From Sphaerulina vaccinii (lineage: Eukaryota > Ascomycota > Dothideomycetes > Mycosphaerellales > Mycosphaerellaceae), in the NCBI GenBank assembly GCA_022570795.1, contig JAKUDP010000016.1, positions 186,001 through 250,000 of the forward strand: a stretch of DNA of 64,000 nt. The letters run 5' to 3'. The position numbers and the translations under genes were made by a program. The notes under the pieces are model-generated. The model had not been told where the DNA came from. It did no database searches and worked only from the letters and a program-made list of their open reading frames with translations. Of this stretch, positions 1 through 11,253 are shown in pieces. The first letter of the stretch is position 1; every line of letters begins with the position of its first letter.

Positions 1-1147
1 GTCGACGATGATGTGCTGTGGCCAGAGAAGGTTCTACAATGGATGTTGGCACCATTTGAAGACAAAAAGGTTGGTGGAGTGGGCACTTCGCAGAGGCTGA
101 AGAGGCCGGAAGTGATGAGTGGCTGGACCTTTTTGGGTTTCACGTATCTGGAACGACGCAACTTTGATTGCTCAGCTTGTCTGAACATCGATGGAGGCCT
201 GCCATGCCTCTCAGGACGCACAGTGGCTTACAGAAGTGAAATTCTGCAAGATGAAGCTTTTACGCATGGCTTTACTCACGAGGAATGGCGAACCATGCAG
301 CTGAATGCCGATGATGATAACTTCATCACGAGGTGGCTGTACTCGCATGATTGGAAGATCAAGATGCAGTATCACAAGGAGTGTGAGGTGCTGACGACGT
401 TGGAAGACGGTCCCAAGTACCTCAACCAATGTTTACGTTGGGTTCGCAGCAATTGGCGTAGCAACCTGAAGAGCTTGTTCCACGAGCGCCATTACTGGTA
501 GTACGTTACAACTCGATCACTTTCTGAGTGTGCAATCACTGACAACTCTACAGTACTCAGCCGTGGAGCACGTATACTGTGCTGCAGACTACAATCACAG
601 CATGGGCACCAGTCTATGATGCCTGGACGTTCTATTCATGGTACCGAGCAGCAGATGAGCTGGGTCTGTCTCCTGATTCCAGATGGTATCTTTTCGCATT
701 CCTCATCGTATGGATATATGGCTTCAGTAAGACTGTAAAGCTTTGGGGACATTTCGCCCGCTATCCTGCAGACGTGGTCTATATGCCTCTGTACATTGCA
801 TTTGGCTATTTCCATGCCTTAATCAAGCTCTGGGGGTTGTTCACTCTCAGTGAGGTAGGTTCAGACCATACCCAATTAGGGGCATAGTTCTTCATCGCTG
901 ACCGCCTTTTCAGACAACATGGGGCAGCAGGGACGGAGCCGATACCGACAACCGCGTGCGTATGATCAAGCTCCCAGCATATGGGTCAGCACAGTTCGAC
1001 GAGCCCGATGGTCGCAAGTCCGAGTCTTTTGACTACCCACCGACCGAGCTGCCAGAAATTGACCAGCTCCCTGCATATGACCACCACGTCAAGCACCAAC
1101 CACTACCGATCACGACAACGAACACCAATAACACATATCATGATTAA
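1..1147 (+). CDS. GT2 family polysaccharide synthase (Cps1/ZtGT2-like), 3' part
   Basis: Membrane glycosyltransferase family 2 protein of the fungal hyaluronan-synthase-like type; relatives act at the plasma membrane and in plant pathogens are needed for hyphal growth on solid surfaces (family knowledge). The 5' end lies outside the window. I read exons <1-500, 554-854 and 914-1147: donor GTACGT at 501 and GTAGGT at 855, acceptors cag at 551-553 and 911-913. The first residues are V-D-D-D (DxD-like nucleotide-sugar site), followed by GGLPCLSGR, ADDDNF and QCLRWVRSNWRSN (the Q-x-x-R-W motif of processive GT2 enzymes). Exon 2 holds hydrophobic segments and exon 3 begins with the TWGSRDGAD motif, then a polar tail ending in a Thr/Asn-rich stretch. 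Polymer product unknown. Confidence 0.85.
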
Positions 1148-3504
1148 TGACTCTCACGGTTGTGGCGCGAATGATACCCAGGCATGTTTCGATTCTTCAA
1201 GCATTGCGATAGAGGTGACGAGAAGCGCGACTTCGCCACTCGTCACCAGGAGGGAGGCATGAATACTGCCACTAGGAGAAAGACGCTGTGCCTGGCCCAG
1301 AAAAGTTCTTGGTCCCTTTTCACAGCACATGTTTGGCAAAGGCAAGGCGCAATTGATCAAAAGTTAGCGAGCGTGGCAGGCGCAGGTCATGTTTTGAGAT
1401 ATCGGGGAACATCGGCCAAATTGTGAATGCCGTTATGGAACGACTGGATGGATGGATGATATGGGCGGCTCGAAGCTTTCTTGCAGCAGCTTCATGTGAG
1501 CGTTAAAGCGTTTGTACAGAGTACACCCGTCGTGAGACGACCTTGCTATCGAGCGAAGACCACACCACCTTGATCTCGTTCTCGTCCCTCATCTTGCCAG
1601 CTTTTTTCTCATCATGTCATCACGCTGCTCGCGTACCTGCAGAGATCCTTGTGCCGAGGCTTTGTGGGCCATGATGTGCTGGCGGAGCAAATCTGCTGCA
1701 CTGAAACATTGAAGGTGGCCTCACCTCATCACCAGAGATGATGCCGTTCACCGGGCAAGGCCAGGGCTTGGAATCAGCCAGTTCTTCGCCTTCCCGATGT
1801 GTCTCGAGATGGCGACACGCTTGTGCTGACATCGGAAAGCGAATCTGGAGAGCTGCCGCAGCCACCACACTCTCGCGTACTGCATCTGGTTTAGAAGGAC
1901 CTACATTGCAGACGCCTCCCAGCCACCGAGCATGTGCTGTGCAGCCTTGCCCTAGGCACACACAGACTGTCAAGCACACACAGACGGAGATACCGCCAAC
2001 TGATCAGCATGTACGAGAAAGTATGTACCTGTTCATCGTTCTCATCAGTCATCAGCTTTCCATGCCGTCGCCAACCGCGCTTGAGTTGCCACTTGGCGGA
2101 TAGTAAGAAAGGAACAATGATTAACAGAAACTGCATAAATCCTCGCAGTGCAGTCAAAAAGGCCACTTCACAAGCAGGCGGTTCCATGCTAGCGTCAACG
2201 CTGATTGCGTGTCTGGTGAAACTCTGTTACATCGTTTTCGACCTCGTGAAGAGCGAAAGTCGTAGTCGAGTACGATTCTCCCGGTTCTAGGATTATCACC
2301 TCTACAAGCGACCCCACCAGCAATACATCCATAGTCATCAGGAAAGTCACACAGCATCAAGCGATGGAGCTCGTCTAACTGCATTACCGGTATCACATTG
2401 TGCCGTGTCTCACGAAGGTGGGCCGCCGAGGAAGAGATTGTTGGCTGCATGGAATTTATCCACATGCTGGACTTTCGTTTTATGCCTGCGACAAACCATG
2501 TCCGGTGTTTGCACATCGCTCGAGCGCGAACGCACCGGTCCTTGCTCGTGCTCTCCACAATTGCGCCAGAACATGATCTGCCCGAGAGCACGAAAACAGT
2601 TCAAGTCGAAAAGTAAGACTCCACATGGCCCACTAGTTTGAGATACACTTTTGACAAGAACAGGCGTCGGCGATTAAGTATAGGAATCACATACACTCGC
2701 TATGACCTGCTAGAAGACCACGGGAAAGGATGTATGTGGTCACAAGCCACCTGCAAAGGATCTGTGTCCTGATTCTGGTTGTTGCCATCCTCCCGCAGCT
2801 CAAGAGAGACCAAGATTGTCAGCTGAGAAGAGCCTATGCAAATGGCGTATCAATTTGCAGGGAATACATCTGTACTTGCCTTGTTCGGCGCTTTGGGTGG
2901 GTCTCACATGCGCAGCTCTCCGTTGCCCTTGTTCAGCGCCCAGCCCGTCACATGCTCGCTACACAGTGGGTCCAGCTGAACCTGATACACCCTCAACCTG
3001 GTGAAATCAGCTGCAGCACAACGACCAAGCCACCTTCCTGCTTCAAACTTGTCAGATAGGAAGCAAACAGCCTCACGTACTCGACCGTCAATTTTGAGCT
3101 TGTCGCGATCGATATCAGAACTGTTGCGCGCGTTGAAGCAACTTGAGGGTGTATCAGGTTTAGCTGGACCCACTGTGCTAGCAGGATGCAACCAATGCCC
3201 AGGATTTGCTAACAACCTTGGGTCAAAAGCTATGGGCACCTTCACATGCTACATACCATGTACTCAACTGTCCGGTACTGCCGCCTCCTCTCGAGACTAT
3301 GCATGCCTCGAGACAAGAATACGTTCCCCAAACCGAGCCCGATGTCGTTGAGCTGCGATCTGACTCGAAAGTCTGGTAAGTTTCTCGCTCCGCATGAGAA
3401 ACCGGTCAGCAGCAAGCCATCATGCGCATATGGCGCACCAGGGCGAGATGAGATCTGGAACATGAGCCACATACTGTATTGGATACGAAGATCTAATTCA
3501 GCGA
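1148..3504. other. Intergenic, no supported gene
   Basis: About 2.36 kb between the GT2 gene and the DapA-like gene. Short open frames exist on both strands, but none shows a recognisable domain or a convincing spliced structure. The one structured feature is an inverted repeat at 2962-2996 and 3143-3177, listed separately. Confidence 0.5.
2962..3177. repeat. Imperfect inverted repeat, 35-bp arms
   Basis: Arm 2962-2996 is the reverse complement of 3143-3177 at 34 of 35 positions; the loop is 146 bp. If transcribed it would form a long hairpin. No terminal features of a transposon are visible around the arms. Confidence 0.75.
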
Positions 3505-4603
3505 TCAACCTTCCTTGCCCTCAGCCTCGAATTGCTTCTCCAAATCGCGCAGGCCGTTGAACACCTTCTCCCACTTCGTCCATTCCTTGTCGCCATCTTG
3601 GAAACCTCCTGCAAGTGGAAGACGGTTGCCCTTATTGCTACCCATTCCCCACATTCTGGCGATGGCCTCCTTCATGCCAACAGGACCCCAGGCGGCGATG
3701 AGCTTCTCTCCTTCGCAGATACGGAACTGCAGATCACGCATCAATTGGAGGTCTGCCTTGCTCGTACCCTTTGTGGAGCTTTCGATGAAAGTACGGTAGA
3801 GTCTGACGACCACTCTTGGGAAGCATCCGGCAAGACCATCAATGGCCGCAACACCACCGATGGTGAGGACTGGCAGCAAGTTCTGGCCGAGACCAGTGAA
3901 CACGTAGAAGTGCTCGTGGTCGATCTTGGGTGAAGCCGCAATCAGCGTTTGGTCGTCAATGATGCCGTGAGACAGCTTTGTGCCAACGATGTTCGGGTGT
4001 GCTGCAAGCTTCTCAAATGTGGATGGAGCAATGAACAGGTTGTTTGTCACGCCTGGGTAGTGGTAACTGGTGGTATCATCAGCGTTTGCTCATCAGGCTG
4101 GCTGACTTCAATGTGTCGTGCGCTCACATCAGGATTGGAATGGGCGAGCGATCTGCTACCACTTCAAACCACTTCTGGATACCTGCCTGGCTAGTGGCCG
4201 GTGCAAAGTAAGCTGGTCCAAGAACCATTGCATACTCAGCGCCTGCCGCCTGGCTGTCCTTGATCATATCTATGGTATCATCGATGTTCTGTGTCGCCGT
4301 GCCGGCAATGATCGGTCTGTCCTTGTAGCCAGCATCGTCCAGCGTCTTTCTTTGGCTCTTGATCAACTCATGTCGCTCTGAATTTCGTACAAAGATTGCC
4401 TCTCCTGTGCTTCCCAAGATGACCAGACCCTTCACGCCACCTTTCACCAAGAACAGCGAATGCTCTGATTGTGTTTCTAGATCGAGTGGTGGTGAGACTT
4501 CATCGTAGTTGGCGGCGCCCTCCTTTGCGAAGAACGTAGGTACTGGAACGTAAATTCCTTGTGGTGGTGGTGAAGCCTGAGCTCTGCTTCCATTGGTAGA
4601 CAT
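3505..4603 (-). CDS. DapA/DHDPS-family aldolase or lyase
   Basis: Class I aldolase of the dihydrodipicolinate synthase/N-acetylneuraminate lyase superfamily. Exons 4603-4128 and 4066-3505, intron 4067-4127 (GTGAGC..CAG), 345 aa, close to the usual fungal length. Visible motifs: GSTGE at residues 64-68 (substrate carboxylate loop), Y-H-Y-P-G-V-T-N at 160-167 with the catalytic Tyr at 162, and GTKLSHG with the Schiff-base Lys at 189. The splice is confirmed because it rebuilds the YHYPG motif. I start at the ATG at 4603 (context ACCATGTC); the frame stays open upstream but that part looks like leader. Fungal members are often annotated as dihydrodipicolinate synthetase or 4-hydroxy-2-oxoglutarate aldolase; fungi do not use the DAP route to lysine, so true DHDPS activity is unlikely. 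Substrate unknown. Confidence 0.9.
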
Positions 4604-5590
4604 GGTCGTAGCGTAGGATATGGTATTGGTCTGTGAATCTTGAAGGATGCTTCTTCTGCAGGATCTTGCAATTGACAATGAGGCAGTAATGTACACACTT
4701 ACTCGTACGAAGATCTCGTGTGTTAAGAACGCCTTCGATGCAACATCCTCGCAGATGCCGATCTTCGGCATATCTATGACCCCCAACAGCTTTCGTGAGT
4801 GTATCAAGAGCTCCCCACCTCTGCTCTTCGTGGACCTTCTTCCCCAAATCCCAAAAAGCTCTTGTGGATTCCCACGGCCGGCTCCACAAGACTACCATTG
4901 TCCACCGGCAGAGCTTACACCGAAGCTGTTTTATGAACTAGGTTGCGATACCATGTTTGTATATGGTTGAATTGCGGCCGCGCGCGCACGAAGTTGCTGA
5001 TGCTACGTTCATGAGGTCGCAAGCAAAGGGACACCAGATGAAGTCGTGCAATGCACAGGTCATCAGAAGATCCGTACGCTGCCAAGTTCAGGGGCGGTGA
5101 GATGGTTCACGTCGTCGCAACAACAAACTCTTCAGCATCAGTAACAAGCTCAACCACATCATCGTTAGGACCATCTTGGTCATCATCAGGCATCGAGCAT
5201 CACGACTGCTCCCCTGCTGGGCAATACAAGGTGGTCGTACTCAATCAAGGGCTCAGAAAGTCGACCCTCACAGCTTCAGCACTCGAGAAGATATTGGGCA
5301 GACTCGACAAGTCCAAGGCCGTTCTCAGACAATTGAGGCAAGGCATGGCAGTCCTGCATCTCGAAGTGAAGTCCAGAAGCGATCTGAGAGATTGTGACAA
5401 GCTATTGCGCATTTCCATCTACAAAGTAGTAAAGATGCGGCATCGCCACGCTCACAGACAAACAGCAATTGGCAGCAGTAAAAGGTTTGCTAACGGATTC
5501 ATTGACTACTAACATGACCCGCGTCCCAGCAGTGAATGATAGGGGCACGCGCTATAGCATGCTGATAGCGAACTCGAATATTCAACACTA
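4604..5590. other. Intergenic between divergent genes
   Basis: Shared upstream region of the DapA-like gene (minus) and the APH-like gene (plus). A 153-codon open frame at 5051-5512 is Ser/Thr-rich at its start, has no domain I recognise, and may be transcribed leader of the next gene; I do not call it. Confidence 0.4.
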
Positions 5591-7564
5591 ATGGCTTATA
5601 AACATGTTCAGGACCACGTCTCAGCAGACGATTTAGTTACTCAGAAGCGTCCTCCATCAGCACGATCCACCATGTCAGCCCCAGGCAAGATCCAGACTGT
5701 GTATACGACATCCAAGCGCGGCAAGCGAGAACGCCTGGGCGAGTGGTTTCTCAGAAGTGCCGGTCGCAGCCACTTCAAGCAAAAGCAGCAGACTGAGCCT
5801 AAACCAGTGGCTATCACTGACATTCCAAACCTCAAAGGCGGTGCCAATGGCGCCAGTGATGCCTCTCCTGGTGAGGCTCTCACTTCTGAAACCGTCATCG
5901 AAGCGCATGCTAGAGCCGAAGAACTCTATCCAATTCCGCCCTACCGATCTCCGAATGGCGACACCTTAAGCATGAGTGAGGTTGTGGAAGTATTCTCAAT
6001 TGAGCCTACCGGAAACTACGCCACAAGCCACATGCAGGATGACTCTGGCCGCAACCAAAACATCGTGGACGCTACAGATGAGGTGTACCACAGCGATGTG
6101 GACAGTGTGAACGACTTCCCGGTCCTAGCCACTACTGCAGTCGCCGAGTCACAGGAGATTGACGAAATGGAATACTGGGGCCTCACTCGAGATATCGCTG
6201 AGGATAAGCTGGTCGCATTGCTTGACAAAGTGGTCAAGAAGCATAACGGGACTGTTGACGCCAACTATAAATTGATCAGCAAACACTGCGGCTCCTACAA
6301 CTGTGCCTATATCCTAGAGTCGAGCTATAAGGAGCGCCTTTGTATCAGAGTTCCTGCTTGTGGCATCCCAGCTCGCTGGAACGACTTCGATGCTAAGCTT
6401 CTACGAGAGTCGGCGCTGGGCATGAAGTATATTCGAAATAAGACAGATCTGCCTGTTCCACGCCTTTTATCGTATGATGCGACCATGGACAACGAGATCG
6501 GAGCTCCATATATTGTCATGTCGTACTTGGCGGGTAGGACACTTGAGGAAGCCTGGCCGCAGCAAGAAGACGAGGACTTCGAAGCCACAGAATCAAGACG
6601 TATGACTATGCTGCAGAGCCTTGCGAAGGCCATGCGTGTGCTTGAGCCGACGGTCTTTCCACGCTACGGAGCTCTGCTCTTTGAGGGTGAAGAAGCTGTG
6701 CCGACTGTCGGAGACACGTCGCGTCTCACTACTGATGACATCTTCGTCATTCATCGAAAGTTCAAGGCAGTGCCGTCTAGAGCATCACTGAGCGACTACG
6801 TGCTTGCACACAGACGACATCGATTCGAGGATTATCATTACCCAGAAGAGGACCTGGACAGTCTTACTAAGGGTATCTTCAGACTTTGGGAACTCATGCT
6901 TGATTGCTCTCTCGACGTTGTCAAGCTCGAACCAAATGAGCCAGATTTCGTGCTCATGCAGTCCGACTTCAACCCACAGAACATTCTCGTCGATGAGAGA
7001 GGCAACATCTCTGGCCTGATCGATTGGGACTGCCTCGAGGCTGTACCGCGACAGATCGGTTGGTGCAGCACACCTCACTGGTTGAAGAAGGACTGGACCT
7101 CGGAGTACTCATGGCCCACGCCAGAAGGCTCGAAGCAGCAGATCGTGCAGCCACACGAATTCGACAAGTATCGCAGAGCCTATGCTCGTTACATAAGAGA
7201 AGCATGTCCCGGCAAAAATGACTCTCGCTTCACAGCCAAGAGCCATATCTACTGGGCTTTGTTACAATCAGGCGAGCATTTCGACAACATCAAGCCATTC
7301 GTGTGCAATGTCTTGAATGACATACTGCCTCGCTTGAGTGGTGCACATGATGTCTTCATCAGTCAAATCGGCGAGCATGGCTACCAGAAGGACCAGAAGA
7401 AATGGTTGACTACAGAACTGCGAGACTTCTTCTCGCCGGACGCCTGTCATACCTGTGGTGAGATGGTTCCACAGGCTCCTCCTCCTCACGATCTCAAGAA
7501 GAGTCGCGCCAACAGTCATGCGTCGCAGATGTCTCGGCAAACTGTGCAGGCTGGATCATCATGA
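5591..7564 (+). CDS. APH/choline-kinase-fold phosphotransferase-like protein
   Basis: 657 aa, single exon. Residues 1 to about 190 are polar and probably disordered; the rest is an aminoglycoside-phosphotransferase-type kinase fold, a family much expanded in filamentous fungi with mostly unknown substrates. Seen: Y-I-V-M-S-Y-L-A-G-R (hinge-like segment), then Q-S-D-F-N-P-Q-N-I-L-V-D at about 457-468, where the family consensus is H-x-D-x-x-x-x-N, and I-D-W-D at about 477-480 (metal-binding Asp). The first histidine of the Brenner-type motif is therefore Gln457, while Asp459 and Asn464 are kept. The C-terminus has a C-x-x-C (HTCGE) and a Ser-rich tail. An alternative start is the Met at 5672. 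Function not known. Confidence 0.8.
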   Translation: MAYKHVQDHVSADDLVTQKRPPSARSTMSAPGKIQTVYTTSKRGKRERLGEWFLRSAGRSHFKQKQQTEPKPVAITDIPNLKGGANGASDASPGEALTSETVIEAHARAEELYPIPPYRSPNGDTLSMSEVVEVFSIEPTGNYATSHMQDDSGRNQNIVDATDEVYHSDVDSVNDFPVLATTAVAESQEIDEMEYWGLTRDIAEDKLVALLDKVVKKHNGTVDANYKLISKHCGSYNCAYILESSYKERLCIRVPACGIPARWNDFDAKLLRESALGMKYIRNKTDLPVPRLLSYDATMDNEIGAPYIVMSYLAGRTLEEAWPQQEDEDFEATESRRMTMLQSLAKAMRVLEPTVFPRYGALLFEGEEAVPTVGDTSRLTTDDIFVIHRKFKAVPSRASLSDYVLAHRRHRFEDYHYPEEDLDSLTKGIFRLWELMLDCSLDVVKLEPNEPDFVLMQSDFNPQNILVDERGNISGLIDWDCLEAVPRQIGWCSTPHWLKKDWTSEYSWPTPEGSKQQIVQPHEFDKYRRAYARYIREACPGKNDSRFTAKSHIYWALLQSGEHFDNIKPFVCNVLNDILPRLSGAHDVFISQIGEHGYQKDQKKWLTTELRDFFSPDACHTCGEMVPQAPPPHDLKKSRANSHASQMSRQTVQAGSS

Positions 7565-8100
7565 TGACCAGGTGCTGCAGCAGGATTTTGGTAGGAAACG
7601 ATGAGAGCTGAGCATCATGGGCTCCAAACGAGCAGAATGGAGTCCAAGCAAAGCTCGGGATATGAAGTGTTGTTCCATTCTATGGTTTAAGCAGTTGAGT
7701 TAAGGTTGGCGCGGCACGTGGTATCCCTGTTCGTGTTGTCAGATTCAGTTTTGCTATTGCGTACAGCACCTTGTAGATCACACAATCTTGGGCATATTTC
7801 AGCTCAACTTGAATGGAAACATTGTAAGGTACTTGCGCCCTCCAATTGGCAGAATAGGACAACGTCGGAGGTGGGCGACAAGAGTTTTGCAAAGCTCGGT
7901 CACCGCCTTCGGCCAAGGCGGCACCGAGACCTTTCAGGCAAAATTTTACGAGATGTACCATTTTGTTGACATGACCAACCAGAGATTATGTAGGGCGGGG
8001 ACCCCACGATCACAAGTATCCTTTCTTTTCTCATGACCTCCACTTTCTTCTTCAACGCACGCCGGATTGACCACAATCACGAGAATCCCACAAGCAGCGT
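7565..8100. other. Intergenic
   Basis: 536 bp between the APH-like gene and the MFS gene, both on the plus strand. No supported gene; it presumably holds the 3' end of the first and the promoter of the second. Confidence 0.5.
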
Positions 8101-9697
8101 ATGAACACAAACCTCAAAGGCAGCACGCCAGGACCAATTACATCATCAGAGGACAAAAGTTCTTCATACAAGACTACACCTGCTTCCTCTCTCAGGAACG
8201 CAGCCACGGAACTATGCGAGCCTACAGATTCACCGGTATCTGTGTCCCAGGTCTCGTCTCGGGATGATGAAGACCAGCAACTTTCTCATCATCACCACGA
8301 TGCTGAGAAGAACTCTATAAATCATGACACCTCTGCAGGTGCAGGAGCTGTCACTCTTACCAGGACCACATCTACCATAGGCCCAGATGGAGAAATCTAT
8401 CCCGAAGGAGGTCTGCGAGCCTGGCTTGTCGTCTTCGGATCTTTCTGTGGCATGGTCGCAGCGCTGGGTATCATGAATACTGTTGGAGTGTATGAGAGCT
8501 ATCTCGCTGAGAATCAGCTTTCGAACTACTCCAAAGGCGCTATTGGATGGATCTTGTCTATCTACGTCTTCCTATCCTTTGGCGCAGGTTTGGTCATCGG
8601 ACCGGTGTTCGATGTCCATGGACCACGATGGCTTCTTCTAGGTGGATCCGTACTGATCATACTGTGTGCAATGCTACTTGGACTTTGCACACAGTATTGG
8701 CACTTCATGGTCGTTTTCGGACTACTCGGCGGAACTGGAACTGCTTTGGTCTTCACGCCTACAATAGCGTCTGTAGGCCACTTCTTCTACGTGAAGCGCG
8801 GCAATGCCACTGGCCTTGCTGCTACTGGAGGAGCTATTGGCGGCATCATCTTCCCTTTGATGCTACAGAACCTCTTTCCCAAAGTTGGCTGGGGCTGGGC
8901 GACCAGAATACAAGGCTTCGTGTTCTTGGTGCTCCTGATCGTGACGAACCTCCTCGTTCGTTCTCGACTGCCACCAAAGCCCAATCAGAGTATCATGCCT
9001 GACTTCATGATCTTCCGGCAACTCAACTTTGCTCTGGTCACAGCTGGAACTTTCTGCATGGAATGGGTGAGTCTATCTGCTGTATTACTTTTATGTCAAG
9101 CATGTCTAACGTCTTCGCTAGGGCCTCTTCGTGCCGATCTCGTATGTGACAGCATACAGTCTGAGCTCAGGAGCCATGTCCACGACCTTCGCGTACCAGA
9201 TCATCGCTATACTGAACGCCGGGTCATTCTTCGGAAGATGGCTACCGGGTTTGCTGGCTGACAAGATCGGACGATTCAATGCCATGCTTCTTGCACTGTC
9301 ACTGTGCGTGATATCGTCCTTCGGCCTCTGGCTTCCAGCAACCTTGCTTTCCTCATCCGGAGCTCGCGGGGAGAGCTCAAACACTGTCTTTGGATTGACG
9401 ATCGCATTCTGTGTGCTCTTCGGATTTGCCAGTGGCTCGAACATCAGCTTGACGCCTGTATGCGTCAGTATGCTGTGCAAAACGGAGGAGTATGGTCGCT
9501 ACTATGCTACATGCTATTGCATTGTGGCCATTGGAACGCTTACGGGCATTCCTATCGCCGGAGCTCTGATCGAAGCTTGTGATGGAGCTTACTGGGGGAC
9601 TGCGTTGTTCACTGGAATGTGTTACGCGCTAGCAATGGTGTGCTTCACGATCGTCAGAGTCAGAACAGTGGGGTGGAGCTTGAAAGTCAGATATTGA
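8101..9697 (+). CDS. MFS transporter, monocarboxylate-porter (MCT) type
   Basis: Predicted 12-TM plasma-membrane transporter. Exons 8101-9066 and 9122-9697, intron 9067-9121 (GTGAGT..CTAG), 513 aa. About 95 polar N-terminal residues precede P-E-G-G-L-R-A-W-L-V-V-F-G-S, the usual entry to TM1 of fungal MCT-like proteins. A Gly-rich TM4-5 segment (LLGGTGTALVFTP, GLAATGGAIGG) follows, and the second half has GRWLPGLLADKIGR, the loop between TM8 and TM9. Relatives include riboflavin, monocarboxylate and secondary-metabolite porters; the substrate cannot be read from sequence. The frame is intact. It is followed by the single reversed unit of array A. Confidence 0.88.
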
Positions 9698-9837
9698 AGG
9701 AGGTCATGTCTCACAGAGCATGAGCGATACTAGATTGGATATGTGCTTCGCGTTATATGAATGTCAGTCATTACCGCAGAACATGATTGTTGCCTCACTA
9801 TCTCACCTGGGCTGGGAAAAGGCTTCAAAAGCAAAAC

Positions 9838-9983
9838 AAAACTATCGCCCTGATCCATGTGCTTGCGATCATCGGTCTCTTCGCCTCAGTCAAGTCTCGA
9901 CTGCCTGGTGTTGACTCGATTCGCATTGAGCATCAGTAGCAACCGACGACTTACCAACCAAGCCATATCGGCTGGGGCGACTG
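9838..9983 (-). ncRNA. Structured element A0
   Basis: Diverged unit. The internal hairpin CGTCGGT-tgct-ACTGATG is fully paired; the ends pair as GTCGCCC with GGGCGAT, followed by two TTTT runs. The A-box region is altered. Confidence 0.45.
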
Positions 9984-10122
9984 TTAGGAATGCAAGCTCT
10001 GACCTCGTACATAAAGCTTCACGCCATAGAGGCTAAGTCGTGACGCTAAGTGATACAAGAAGTGCACTGACTCTATGCATTGGAGTGAAGTACATATTCA
10101 GCACACACTCTGGTCTCTACAA

Positions 10123-10267
10123 CAATCGTCAATGGTCTAGTGGAACTTCAGTAAGTCGTTGGCGTATCCCAACGCGTGATTGCAAAGCCCCAAGACAAAT
10201 TCCCGATGTTCATAGAGCTCCGATGATGTTCTTAAGTTGCTGTGACCTGGCAGAGGGCAATTGTTTT
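10123..10267 (+). ncRNA. Structured element A1
   Basis: A-box TGGTCTAGTGG; hairpin CGTTGG-cgtatc-CCAACG; ends CAATCGTC and GGCAATTG pair with one mismatch, then TTTT. A TACATATT box lies about 30 bp upstream. Confidence 0.55.
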
Positions 10268-10355
10268 GCCACTTGCTCTGCCCTTTGCGTACTTTTGCTT
10301 AGTGCGGGCTGCTTAGACCAGTCTCCGTGTACCATCTCCGTCACTCTTCAACTAA

Positions 10356-10502
10356 CAGTCGTCCGTGGTCTAGTGGAATTCCCATAAGTCGTTAGCAAAG
10401 CTAACGCTTGATCTCAGAGCCATACACCACGTTCACGAAGCCTAAGGACTTTGCAATTCGAAGTAGCTGGCGAGGCTCCTGATCACTGGAAGCGATTGTT
10501 TT
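10356..10502 (+). ncRNA. Structured element A2
   Basis: A-box TGGTCTAGTGG; hairpin CGTTAGC-aaa-GCTAACG with all Watson-Crick pairs; ends CAGTCGT and GCGATTG pair, then TTTT. Confidence 0.55.
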
Positions 10503-10576
10503 GCTTCCTGAACTCCTTTTATATATAGTCACCTTGACACATTAGCGTTCATGTATCACTCCGATCACTCCTCCAC

Positions 10577-10727
10577 CAATAGTCGCCCGTGGTCTAGCGG
10601 TACACTCAGTAAGTCGTTAGCATAGCTAATGATTGATTTCAAAATCGTTGGTCGAACTCCTGAAGTCCATAGAACCATCTATGATCCATGGTTTCCCAGC
10701 ATATGACTTAGCGGAAACGATTGTTTT
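10577..10727 (+). ncRNA. Structured element A3
   Basis: A-box TGGTCTAGCGG; hairpin CGTTAGC-ata-GCTAATG; ends AGTCG and CGATT pair, then TTTT. A TGGTCGAACTCC segment at about 10649 resembles a tRNA B box; other units mostly lack it. Confidence 0.55.
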
Positions 10728-10816
10728 GCCGCTTCTTCTGTCCTTTGCCTTCTTTTGCCCATGATCCACCCCCTCGGATTAAACTTCATGTACCATGTCA
10801 AACACTCCAGCATCAA

Positions 10817-10963
10817 CAGTCGTCCCGGTCTAGCGGTGTACTCAGTAAGTCGTTAGTATAGCTAATGCCTGTTAGCACAATCAGGAGAGCACAGCACCAA
10901 GTCGATAGGCTTGGAGCGCCAGGCCCTTGTTCAGTATTCCCGAGGCAAAGGGGCGATTCTTTT
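10817..10963 (+). ncRNA. Structured element A4
   Basis: A-box CGGTCTAGCGG; hairpin CGTTAG-tatag-CTAATG; ends AGTCGTCC and GGGCGATT pair over 8 bp; TTTT follows after one C. Confidence 0.5.
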
Positions 10964-11253
10964 GACTTTTGCTTACCCAGACATGTCATATACACTGCGA
11001 GGTAACCTCATAGACCGATGGATACTAGGAATATTGGAAGTTCGACATGAGTGTAGATATGAATGCTTCGTGACTTGCCTGCCTATATGGAGCGCTATTC
11101 GCCACAGCAGGCTCATGTCGATCATGTAAGTGGAGCTAGAACACGACATGATTCTTTCTTGTCCATACGCTAAGGCAAGGATATCTTTCGATGACCAAAG
11201 TCTGTGATGCGTCTCCTATGAGTAGCTCAGTGGCATGAGTCGCCAGATCAGTA

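Larger units (their letters stand above)
9838..10963. repeat. Array A of the tRNA-like structured element (5 units)
   Basis: One minus-strand unit (9838-9983) and four plus-strand units starting at 10123, 10356, 10577 and 10817. Each has the TCGTCC-type start, the GGTCTAGYGG A-box motif, TAAGTCGT, an internal hairpin and a T run after the closing stem. Spacing is 221-240 bp. The reversed unit faces away from the rest. Units are listed separately. Confidence 0.8.

Noticed and set aside
1738..2591. Open frames of 98-145 codons on both strands
   Set aside because: Overlapping frames of equal quality on opposite strands, no motif, no plausible splice structure.
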